Assembly (NCBI RefSeq): GCF_009832865.1
Contig: NZ_CP047130.1
Span: 2,976,001-3,040,000, forward strand
Origin: Colwellia sp. 20A7
Lineage (GTDB): Bacteria; Pseudomonadota; Gammaproteobacteria; Enterobacterales; Alteromonadaceae
Length of the DNA stretch: 64,000 bases
Direction of reading: 5' to 3'
This document shows positions 20,218 through 28,137 of the stretch, piece by piece (positions within the stretch are counted from its first letter, which is position 1; each line of letters begins with the position of its first letter). Below the pieces are notes generated by a model. That model was not told the DNA's origin. It saw only the letters and a list, made by a program, of their open reading frames with translations, and searched no databases. A program made the translations under genes and the position numbers.

Positions 20218-21084
20218 CTATTGAGAGGGTATCGGTAACAGCTTCTTTTCAACAAGCGCTTGCTCATCGAAATAAGGGTTATTAATGATAATTATTTTTC
20301 GGTCTTTTAAATTTGCACGGTCAATATCTTCTTTATAATATTTATTAAAGAGGTCTTTTAGCTCACCATTTTCAAGCATCATCTGTAAACCATATTCAAA
20401 TCTTTTAATAATAGTTAATTCGTCTGTTGACACATAAATATAAGACACCATAGGAATATAGAGCGCAAGTGTAGGCTCAACCATAATATTTTCTAATGTA
20501 CTTATTCTATCGTCTAATTCGTTATAAGCTTCATAAATAGCTCGGGGGAAATAATCAAACCGATTTTTATTGAGCATTAAAAAGAGCCCTTCAAAATTAC
20601 TACCAATGACTGTTTCTATATTCGATTTATGTAATAAACTATTAATAGTCCAGCCTTGTTGTACACCGGCGGTTAAATTTTTGAGGTCGTCAAATGAATT
20701 GACAAGCGCAAACTTTTCAAGATTACTTTTATTAATTAATAATAAACGATAGCTTAATTGCCCAAACCTAATAGGTATTCTAATAGGGGTTGCCACACGA
20801 TTCCATTCTGTACTTGCTGCGGCAATAAATACATTAATCATTTTATCAACTTTAAGAGAATGAAGCGCTCTTATTGTCGTCATGTCGACATTTATAAATT
20901 CTAAAGTAAAAGGGCCAAAATTTGATTCTGAAATTTCTAATGCACGCTGTATTACTTCATCTTTATGCAATGATCTTTTATCTTCTCTTAGAATAGGCTT
21001 ATGCATTTTTATATTATCTATCGCATATGACGTATTCATAATAGCTAAGATAAATAAAACACAAATTAATTTTATAAGATGCAT
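20218..21084 (-). CDS. Periplasmic solute-binding-like protein (SBP_bac_3 fold)
   Basis: 288 residues with an N-terminal signal peptide (hydrophobic LICVLFILAIMNTSYA, cleavage probably after Ala21). The rest resembles a type II periplasmic binding fold: a region FTLEFINVDMTTIRALHSLK, then IRIPIRFGQLSYRLLLIN and GVQQGWTINSLL, ending with a long helix before the tail. Alteromonadales carry many such orphan proteins, often without ABC permease, sometimes sensing ligands for signalling. No transporter gene is adjacent. Ligand unknown. Confidence 0.72.
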   Translation of the reverse strand: MHLIKLICVLFILAIMNTSYAIDNIKMHKPILREDKRSLHKDEVIQRALEISESNFGPFTLEFINVDMTTIRALHSLKVDKMINVFIAAASTEWNRVATPIRIPIRFGQLSYRLLLINKSNLEKFALVNSFDDLKNLTAGVQQGWTINSLLHKSNIETVIGSNFEGLFLMLNKNRFDYFPRAIYEAYNELDDRISTLENIMVEPTLALYIPMVSYIYVSTDELTIIKRFEYGLQMMLENGELKDLFNKYYKEDIDRANLKDRKIIIINNPYFDEQALVEKKLLPIPSQ

Positions 21085-21142
21085 AGTATGTAATTACCTT
21101 TAAGTCTATTTCACTAGAGTATAGGTGGTTATTACTTTTATG

Positions 21143-21580
21143 CTAGCGACACTCGGGAGTCAAGAGCTTAATAAAGCCTGCAACGGTAAGCTTATAGTCG
21201 ACATAGGCCATACACGCCAATACCGCCTTTTCATAAAGCATTGCTTGTGACTTAAATCGCCCTTCCCAAAGCCTACCTTTGCAATTATCTTCAATATTGG
21301 CTTTACGCGCGATATGTTCATTTAAGTTGCGCATCAGCGAAGATAAATCACTTAAGCGGTTTCGCCATTCATTAATAATATCATGCGCTTTGTCTTTTTC
21401 AGCTTGGCAGCTACTTTGTTATTTTTGTAAACGCTCAACTAGCGGGTGATTATGGTAAAACTGTTGCCAACGCTGAGAGACTTTCTCTTAACTACAAGCG
21501 AAAGCTTCACTTTCATCAACATAAACAACCAAGTGAAATGACATGGTGTATTGGCATAAATTATAAAGGATAGTCATTTA
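21143..21580 (-). pseudogene. REP-associated tyrosine transposase (RAYT) remnant
   Basis: One minus-strand frame, with two internal stops, reads CQYTMSFHLVVYVDESEAF, then EKVSQRWQQFYHNHPLVERL, then NEWRNRLSDLSSLMRNLNEH and NCKGRLWEGRFKSQAMLYEK, ending near TPECR. These match the middle and C-terminal parts of IS200-like RAYT proteins (HxH of the HUH motif is degraded to SFH; GRFWEGRFKSQALLDE). The N-terminus and the normal C-terminal extension are absent. Non-functional. Confidence 0.82.
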
Positions 21581-21594
21581 AATTTGAACAACAC

Positions 21595-21788
21595 TTACAA
21601 TTCAACTAATGCTTTATAAGCGACTATCCTTATTATTTTGGTTACCCATTTAGCTTCATTGCGAGATGCTTTTCGTAACTTCTTATCAGAGATAGTTAAT
21701 TCACCACAATTAATGGCAGTTTTGGCTTTTGGAAGTACTCCTCTCTACTAGGTTTGGTTTTTCTGAGGTCGTCTTTGTTAATTTGCAT
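21595..21788 (-). pseudogene. Short decayed coding remnant, possibly SpoU-type rRNA methyltransferase
   Basis: From an ATG at 21788 one frame reads MQINKDDLRKTKPSREEYFQ then KPKLPLIVV and stops; another frame continues CGELTISDKKLRKASRNEAK then WV. Together they look like the start of a SpoU/TrmH methyltransferase (…LPLIVVLD…) joined, by deletion, to a later segment (…CGET…NKKILKASR…KWV…). The family call is from memory and weak; that it is a broken coding segment is more likely. Confidence 0.3.
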
Positions 21789-21989
21789 TGCTGAATGCAT
21801 GACATATATCCTGTTAACGCTTTGGTATTACTGGGCTTATGTTTGCTATTGACGAGATTATATCAAGATTATTTGGAACTGACTGAAATCATTCTTAATA
21901 TTTCTTAATTTATTCAGCAATAAGCTTTGGCTTGAAGTAAACTACACCGCGACAATTATCTTATATTATCTAAAAACAGTAAAACTTCT

Positions 21990-23270
21990 ATGCAGACTCT
22001 ATCTCAATTAAAAAATGGTGACTTACTGGGTGTTAAACGCTTAGCACTTTCTGAAAACTTAACTTCATTTCCTCTAGAGATTTTAAGTTTGGCTGACAGC
22101 TTAGAAATATTAGATTTATCGAATAATCAATTAACCTCTTTGCCTAAAGAGTTAGTTCAATTAACTAAACTCAAAATAATTTTTGCTTCTGATAATCCTT
22201 TTACTACCTTGCCTGAAGTACTTGGACAATGTGAAAGTTTAGAAATGATCGGCTTTAAAGCGAATAAAATTAAAACGGTACCTGCTAATGCCTTACCTAA
22301 AAAGTTACGCTGGTTAATATTAACGGATAATTGTATTGAGCTTTTACCTGATACTTTAGGCGAATGCCCTCGATTACAAAAACTCATGGTTGCAGGTAAT
22401 CAATTAACTGAACTGCCACTCACCATGGCGAAGCTGACAAATCTTGAGTTAGTGCGTATTTCAGCTAATCAACTCAACGAGTGCCCTACTCATTTATTAA
22501 AGTTGCCTAAGCTTGCTTGGCTGGCTTTTTCTGGCAATCCTTTTAGCAAAACTGAAACAGATACTGCTAGCTTTGATGAAGTTGAGGTGAAAGAAGCAAA
22601 CATTCAGACTTCCGTTCCTTTAGTCCCATCTTCTAGTTACGTCTTACAAGATGAACTCGGGCGCGGTGCATCAGGTGTTATTTCACGCGCCGTATGGAAA
22701 GAAAGCCAGTCAAAGTTCCCTAATGAAATTGCAGTAAAAGTATTTAAAGGCGAAATCACTAGTGACGGTTACCCTGAAGATGAATTACAAGTTTGTTTAA
22801 AAACAGGTAACCACAAAAATATTGTTCGCTCTTTAGCCCAAATAAACGAAGAAGGCTATTTAGCGCTTATTATGGGATTGATACCAGCAGGTTATAATAA
22901 TTTAGGCTTACCACCCTCTTTGAAAAGCTGTACTCGAGATACTTTTCCCACTGACTTCACTTTAAGTATTCATCAAATAAGTAAAATAGTGATGCAGATG
23001 CAAGACGTTTTTGAACATTTACATAGCAACCAAGTTTCTCATGGCGATTTGTATGCTCATAACACCTTATTTGATGATAAAGCCAATATTATATTTGGTG
23101 ATTTTGGCGCAGCAACCATGTACCACAAGCTAACAAGCGAACAGCAGCTATTAATCCAACAGATTGAAACGCGTGCTTTAAATCACTTTATTGATGATCT
23201 ATTGGGTGTTTGCTGTGAGCAAGATAAACACAGCGAAGTTTATAAAGAATTACTCAAAAAAATAGGCTAA
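21990..23270 (+). CDS. Leucine-rich-repeat protein kinase
   Basis: 426 residues. Residues 10-185 are about seven leucine-rich repeats of about 23 residues (LEILDLSNNQLTSLPKEL is the clearest). Residues 218-426 are a eukaryotic-like kinase domain: glycine loop GRGASG (224-229), Lys250 in IAVKVF, catalytic HGDLYAHN (Asp353, Asn358) and DFG (371-373). No membrane segment. All catalytic residues remain, although the catalytic HRD is HGD and the C-lobe is short. Similar bacterial fusions exist with unknown role; signalling or effector-like use is possible. Stand-alone gene. Confidence 0.88.
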   Translation: MQTLSQLKNGDLLGVKRLALSENLTSFPLEILSLADSLEILDLSNNQLTSLPKELVQLTKLKIIFASDNPFTTLPEVLGQCESLEMIGFKANKIKTVPANALPKKLRWLILTDNCIELLPDTLGECPRLQKLMVAGNQLTELPLTMAKLTNLELVRISANQLNECPTHLLKLPKLAWLAFSGNPFSKTETDTASFDEVEVKEANIQTSVPLVPSSSYVLQDELGRGASGVISRAVWKESQSKFPNEIAVKVFKGEITSDGYPEDELQVCLKTGNHKNIVRSLAQINEEGYLALIMGLIPAGYNNLGLPPSLKSCTRDTFPTDFTLSIHQISKIVMQMQDVFEHLHSNQVSHGDLYAHNTLFDDKANIIFGDFGAATMYHKLTSEQQLLIQQIETRALNHFIDDLLGVCCEQDKHSEVYKELLKKIG

Positions 23271-23725
23271 ACATTTAGTTTCTAATAATATTTGATGGGA
23301 TAACTATTCATTCAATTACAGTGAAATAAGCATGTAAAATTGAATGAATAGATGAATATTAACAGGTACTCATGTCTCAGCTTATTAAGACGCTTGTTTT
23401 GGAAAAGCGGTTATATCTTCTGGAATAACAAACCAACTGAGCTTTTAGCTAACCCATACATGAACACTAGGTTCCAAAAAATTTAACGAGTACAGTCGCT
23501 CAAAGTTCTTTTCTCAAAGTAACTTTTGTTGCAGTTCAACTTGTTTTATTGGTGAAGCCATTCCTGACCTCTTACTGTTTATACTCCTAGCCCATCCTCC
23601 TAAAGTATTAAAAATATAAGCGACTAACCTTGTTAATTTCTCGAATTCATGTTCTATATCCACCTAAATTTGCTATCATAACGGCTTTCAAAGCAGCATT
23701 AAAAACAATAAGGCAGCAGTACTGA
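23271..23725. other. Intergenic gap LRR kinase-radD with inverted repeat
   Basis: No gene seen. CTATTCATTCAATT (23304-23317) and AATTGAATGAATAG (23338-23351) form a perfect 14-bp inverted repeat with a 20-base loop, starting 33 bases after the kinase stop; it may act as a transcript end but has no T tract. The rest should contain the radD promoter. Confidence 0.5.
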
Positions 23726-25711
23726 GTGGCAGCTTTCCAACTTAGAGATTATCAACAAGAAGCCGTATCGAAGGTGCTTAAACACTTTAAAAGAACCAAC
23801 GAATCTGCAGTGATTGTTTTACCTACGGGCTCAGGTAAAAGCCTGGTAATCGCCGAACTTGCTCGCTTAGCAAAACGAAAGATACTCGTGTTAACGCACG
23901 TAAAAGAGTTGGTCGAGCAAAATCATCAAAAATTTGAAAGCTATGGTGTTACTGCCGGAATTTACTCTGCGGGATTAAAACTTAAAGAAACTCAACACCA
24001 AGTCACGTTCGCCAGCATACAATCGGCAGCCCGCAATTTAGATGATTTTAATACCCCCTACTCCTTAATTATTATTGATGAATGTCATCGCGTTAACCTA
24101 GCCAGTACTGACTTGACTGGTGAGCAGTCTGATGTGCCGTCTAAAGGCTTGCTTATAGATAAGTCTCAATCCCTGCTTAAAGATAGGTCTAAATTCCAGC
24201 TTAAAGATAAGACTAAAGACGCGCTAAATGGCGAATCAAAAGAAAGCGCAAGTAAACTGGGCAATAGTAATCAGTATCAACAAATCATTGATAAGTTAAT
24301 GCAAGTAAATCCCGAAGTGAAATTATTAGGTTTAACCGCAACCCCTTATCGTTTAGGCATGGGCTGGATTTATAAAAAGCATTACCGTGGCTTTGTGCGA
24401 ACCCAAGAGAAACGACCTTTTGAACACTGTATTTATGAACTACCTCTGCACTATTTAATTAAGAAAAACTATTTAACCAAGCCCAATTTAGTTGATGCCA
24501 CCATAGAACATTATGATTTTAGTAGCCTGCGAGCAAACGCTTCTGGCGACTATAGTCCTACGGATATGAATTATCTATTAAATAAAAACCCAAGGGTGAC
24601 ACAAAGCATTATTGAACAGGTCATTGAGTTAGGTGAAAAACGCCAAGGTATTATGATTTTTGCCGCCACAGTTGAACATGCTAAAGAGGTTTATAGTTAT
24701 TTACCCGCCACATTAAGTGCCTTAATTACTGGCGCTACCGACAATACTGAGCGCGACGCGTTAATTAAAGCATTCAAGCGAAAAGACATTAAATATCTGG
24801 TTAATGTGTCGGTATTAACCACTGGTTTTGATGCGCCCCATGTCGATATGATTGCGATATTGCGTCCAACACAATCAGTTAGTCTTTATCAGCAAATAAT
24901 TGGTCGTGGCCTGCGCTTAAGTGAAAACAAGAAAGATTGCTTGGTGATTGACTATACCGGCAATGATTTTGACCTTTATCAACCCGAAGTAGGTGAGAAA
25001 AAGCCAAATAGTAAAAGCCAGCCGGTGCAAGTTGTTTGCCCTAGTTGTGAATTTCCCAATATATTTTGGGGTATTTGTGATGATGACGGCTATTTAGTAG
25101 AGCACTACGGCAGACGATGCCAAGGCCTGGTTTATGCTCCCGCTGAAGAGCAAGAACAGCAAGAGCAACCAGAGCAGCAGATCAGCGAGAGCCAATGTGA
25201 CTACCGCTTTGTTTTTAAAGAATGTCCTCACTGTGGTGGTGAAAATGACATAGCTGCGCGTACCTGTTTACAGTGCTTTGAGGTCTTGGTCGACCCCGAT
25301 GATATGTTAAAAAAGGCACTGCAACTTAAAGATTCAAAAATAATTCGCTGCGCAGGTCTTAATTTAACCCGAGTTAATGGTAAGGTGAGTGATAAAGGCG
25401 CTGATAAGTTAAAAATCATTTACCATGATGAAGAAGGTACTGAGCTTAATGAGTCTTTTGACTTTGCTAGGCCTAATCAGGTTAAAGCGTTCAATGCTAT
25501 TTTTGCTAAACGCCTAAGCGCTAAATTAAATGTTCAACTGGGTTCAACTGAGTCGTTTGAAGTGACTACTTTAGATCAAGCATTAAAGCTAGCGAACCTA
25601 TTGCCTTGTCCTGATTTTGTCATTGCCAGAAAACAAAAATACTATTGGCGTATTAAAGACAGACTTTTTGATTATCATGGTAAATACCGAAAAGCCAATG
25701 CGCTTAAATAA
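23726..25711 (+). CDS. radD: DEAD/DEAH-box helicase-like protein RadD (YejH)
   Basis: 661 residues from a GTG start. Superfamily 2 ATPase: LRDYQQEAV, Walker A LPTGSGKS (32-39), DECH (118-121), LTATPYRLG, then helicase C with VLTTGFDAPHVD and QQIIGRGLRL. Two Cys pairs follow (VCPSC and CPHCGGENDIAARTCLQC), as in E. coli RadD, which works with RecA and SSB in double-strand break repair. Unlike E. coli RadD there is an extra stretch of about 60 residues (124-183), with repeated KSQSLLKDRSKFQLKDKTKD-like sequence, between DECH and the next motif. Confidence 0.92.
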   Translation: MAAFQLRDYQQEAVSKVLKHFKRTNESAVIVLPTGSGKSLVIAELARLAKRKILVLTHVKELVEQNHQKFESYGVTAGIYSAGLKLKETQHQVTFASIQSAARNLDDFNTPYSLIIIDECHRVNLASTDLTGEQSDVPSKGLLIDKSQSLLKDRSKFQLKDKTKDALNGESKESASKLGNSNQYQQIIDKLMQVNPEVKLLGLTATPYRLGMGWIYKKHYRGFVRTQEKRPFEHCIYELPLHYLIKKNYLTKPNLVDATIEHYDFSSLRANASGDYSPTDMNYLLNKNPRVTQSIIEQVIELGEKRQGIMIFAATVEHAKEVYSYLPATLSALITGATDNTERDALIKAFKRKDIKYLVNVSVLTTGFDAPHVDMIAILRPTQSVSLYQQIIGRGLRLSENKKDCLVIDYTGNDFDLYQPEVGEKKPNSKSQPVQVVCPSCEFPNIFWGICDDDGYLVEHYGRRCQGLVYAPAEEQEQQEQPEQQISESQCDYRFVFKECPHCGGENDIAARTCLQCFEVLVDPDDMLKKALQLKDSKIIRCAGLNLTRVNGKVSDKGADKLKIIYHDEEGTELNESFDFARPNQVKAFNAIFAKRLSAKLNVQLGSTESFEVTTLDQALKLANLLPCPDFVIARKQKYYWRIKDRLFDYHGKYRKANALK

Positions 25712-26181
25712 CCTGAACTCTGGATAAGCAATATGACTCAAGTCGACTTACTTTATGAGGTGATGATTTTTAATAATAATTTATCCTCATATTTGATATA
25801 AGTATTACTCACCAACACATTTATTCTTTGCTTGTTTTTCTTTTAACGCCACATCTGAACTCACAGAAAAAAAATAATATGTATATCTTTATCAATTAAG
25901 ATTGAGACAGTCATTAATTTTGATCTTTAAATTGATGGGTGACCTAATTGTTTATTGTGACTGTAACCAATTTTCTATACTTTCACTTTTATCTCTTTGT
26001 ATCCACTTTGAGCGACTGTCCTTGTTAATTGATGATAACCTCAAAACTATAAGGTATATTTTAATTAGCAAAACGATAATATGTTAATTTTGAAAGTAAT
26101 AATCAATGGAGTCAAGTTCATAGAGAGATGGACTTTATAAATCTATTAGATTCATTAAAAAGTTATGATAACTAATGTTAA
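25712..26181. other. Intergenic gap radD-IS3 remnant
   Basis: About 470 AT-rich bases. No gene or clear repeat is supported; it may include the deleted left part of the adjacent insertion sequence. Confidence 0.4.
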
Positions 26182-26483
26182 TTTAATTATAGACAATTAC
26201 TCAATAACAATGGCTTTATTGGTAGTATGAGTAAGAAGGGTTGCTGTTGGGATAATGCCGTTGCTGAAAGCTTCTTTGGCAGCCTAAAGCAAGAGCGTGT
26301 TCACTGGAAAAATTATGAAACACGCTATGAAGCTCAACAAGATATAATGAATTACATAACCATGTGGTACAACAGTAACCGACTACACTCTTACTTAGGG
26401 TATCAAAGCCCTAATGATTTTGAATTGAAAATTAATGAGTTAGAAAAAGTAGCTTAACTAGGGTGTCTGAATTTACTTGACCA
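26182..26483 (+). mobile_element. IS3-family element, 3' remnant (orfB C-terminus and right end)
   Basis: The frame from 26182 reads NYRQLLNNNGFIGSMSKKGC then CWDNAVAESFFGSLKQE and ends at 26457, the C-terminal quarter of an IS3-type DDE transposase with the catalytic Glu in AESFFGSLK. The probable right terminus, GTGTCTGAATTTACTTGACC followed by A, ends in CA at 26483. The first three-quarters of the transposase and the left end are missing, so it cannot move by itself. It cuts the HNH nuclease gene on its right. Confidence 0.85.
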
Positions 26484-27227
26484 GGTCACGTCGATATCAT
26501 CTTTAATGCTTACCTGAGTAACATCAGCTAAAAATGACTGATATGAATTAAGCGCGGCACTATACATGCCATTACCCTTATCATTTTTCAGCTTAAACTC
26601 CTCAACTTGCATAGCCTTGCTAGCAACAATTGAGTATTTAGCATAAGAGCCTATCGATAATAAATTATCTTGTGATATACCAGCGTCAAACAACCAATTT
26701 GAAATTGAACCCTTTAATGCTGTGGTATATTTTTTAACAGTACTTTCTGACTTACCTAGTGTTAATGCCCAACGTTGATATTGAGCTTCAAGGCTACCTA
26801 AATTTTGTGTTAAAGCGTCTTTTAATGCTGGCCTTGTTATGGGGCTCTTTAAGTAATCAAAAAGTTCATCATCAACATATGCAAAATTTACGCACCGATC
26901 AATCGCAGCATTAGAAGCCGATTTAAGTTGCTTAAATTATTGTTGATATTCTGAGTTGATATTCAGATGCCAAAAAGGGCTACTTTGTAGATGATAAAAA
27001 GGTAAGAATGGCGTGTCTTTATCGTTACCCTGCTTTAACTGATTAAAGTAATGAGTAAAACTCGATTTTAATTGTTCAACATATTGAATTTGATTGTGGG
27101 TAATAGTACCTTGTTCTATAAGGTCAATAATCGCCAGCATTAAACACACTTTATGTGGTTTAGTATGACCACTCGATTTATCAAGCTTCAGCGATTGAAA
27201 TTTTTCAACGTAGTACTGTACGGTCAT
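26484..27227 (-). pseudogene. HNH-endonuclease-type gene, broken by stop codon and IS3 insertion
   Basis: One minus-strand frame from the ATG at 27227 reads MTVQYYVEKFQSLKLDKSSG, TKPHKVCLMLAIIDLIEQG and LPFYHLQSSPFWHLN, hits a TAA at 26937-26939, then continues in the same frame (FKQLKSASNAAIDRCVNFAY, then TVKKYTTALKGSISNWLFDA) until the IS3 end. The N-terminal part resembles the first domain of large HNH restriction endonucleases in which a phosphorothioate-sensing domain has been described; this is recalled, not searched. The HNH catalytic part itself is absent. It starts 2 bases after the methyltransferase gene, so they formed an operon. Confidence 0.7.
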
Positions 27228-27229
27228 GT

Positions 27230-27832
27230 TTAGTCCCTTTCGAAAACAAGTGTTTGCCAGGTTACATTTGAACGCTGCATTTTATCATTTGAAATATTAT
27301 TAATTTTAATTGTTAACTTGTTATTTTTAGCTTGCTCAACTAATTCATCAGCATTAAACGGATATGCTGTACGTCCATCCTCGAAGTTACCAACCCTTAT
27401 GGTTATTACCAACAATCCTCTAAACTTAATTAAAGGCATTAATCGCTCAAGAGATTTACACTGATTGATGGGGGATAAATGCATCCAAACGGCACTCACT
27501 AAAACGACATCAAAACAACATTCATTATTAATAGTTTTCAACGATGGCAATGAATCGTTTAACCACTGGATATTATTATGAGGAAAATTTTTTTTTGCTT
27601 GGGAGAGTAATTTCTTAGCTGGTTCTAATGCTGTAACTTGGAAGTTTTGGTTGGCTAACCAACTAGCATCTCTGCCAGAGCCAGCACCTACATCTAGTGC
27701 TGTTTTAGTTGCCTTGTCTAACTTCAATAAAAGATGTTTCCAACTGCCATGAACAATACTAGCTGAAATGGATTTGTATTGTACAGCTAAAAACTCAGCA
27801 TTGGCGTTGTAAAAATTGATGTTTTCGTTCAA
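27230..27832 (-). CDS. Class I SAM-dependent methyltransferase, partner of the broken nuclease gene
   Basis: 200 residues. SAM motif I is LDVGAGSGRDASWLA (about 46-60), the acidic end of strand 2 is ALEPAKK, and motif IV FDVVLVSAVWMHL lies near 108-120. Small single-domain proteins of this type often sit immediately before HNH nuclease genes in defence-like loci. The substrate (DNA, protein or small molecule) is not visible: there is no DNA target-recognition domain or (D/N)PPY motif. Two bases separate it from the downstream nuclease pseudogene. Confidence 0.82.
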   Translation of the reverse strand: MNENINFYNANAEFLAVQYKSISASIVHGSWKHLLLKLDKATKTALDVGAGSGRDASWLANQNFQVTALEPAKKLLSQAKKNFPHNNIQWLNDSLPSLKTINNECCFDVVLVSAVWMHLSPINQCKSLERLMPLIKFRGLLVITIRVGNFEDGRTAYPFNADELVEQAKNNKLTIKINNISNDKMQRSNVTWQTLVFERD

Positions 27833-28137
27833 TCAGTTAATCCTTTTATAACTTTATTATTTAGTGCTATATAAAGCATTCCTTTATTCAAGAGATAAGG
27901 TGCAACAAATGTAATTCATTGTCAAACCAATAAGATTAAGAACTAATTTAAATCAACGCATTATTTATAAAAAACAAATGACATCCAAAAACTTTAATAA
28001 TAAGCAATACCGTACATAAATAACTTTGCCAAATTAGGCGATGGTATAAATTTAATTGTTCTATGCACTTATTCAGCTAATCTAGCTTGTGAAACGACAA
28101 ATCAATGAAGTAAGCCGTTACAGTTATTCATTGCACT
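27833..28137. other. Intergenic gap between helicase and methyltransferase genes
   Basis: About 305 AT-rich bases, both flanking genes on the minus strand. It should contain the methyltransferase promoter. No gene or clear structure. Confidence 0.4.
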
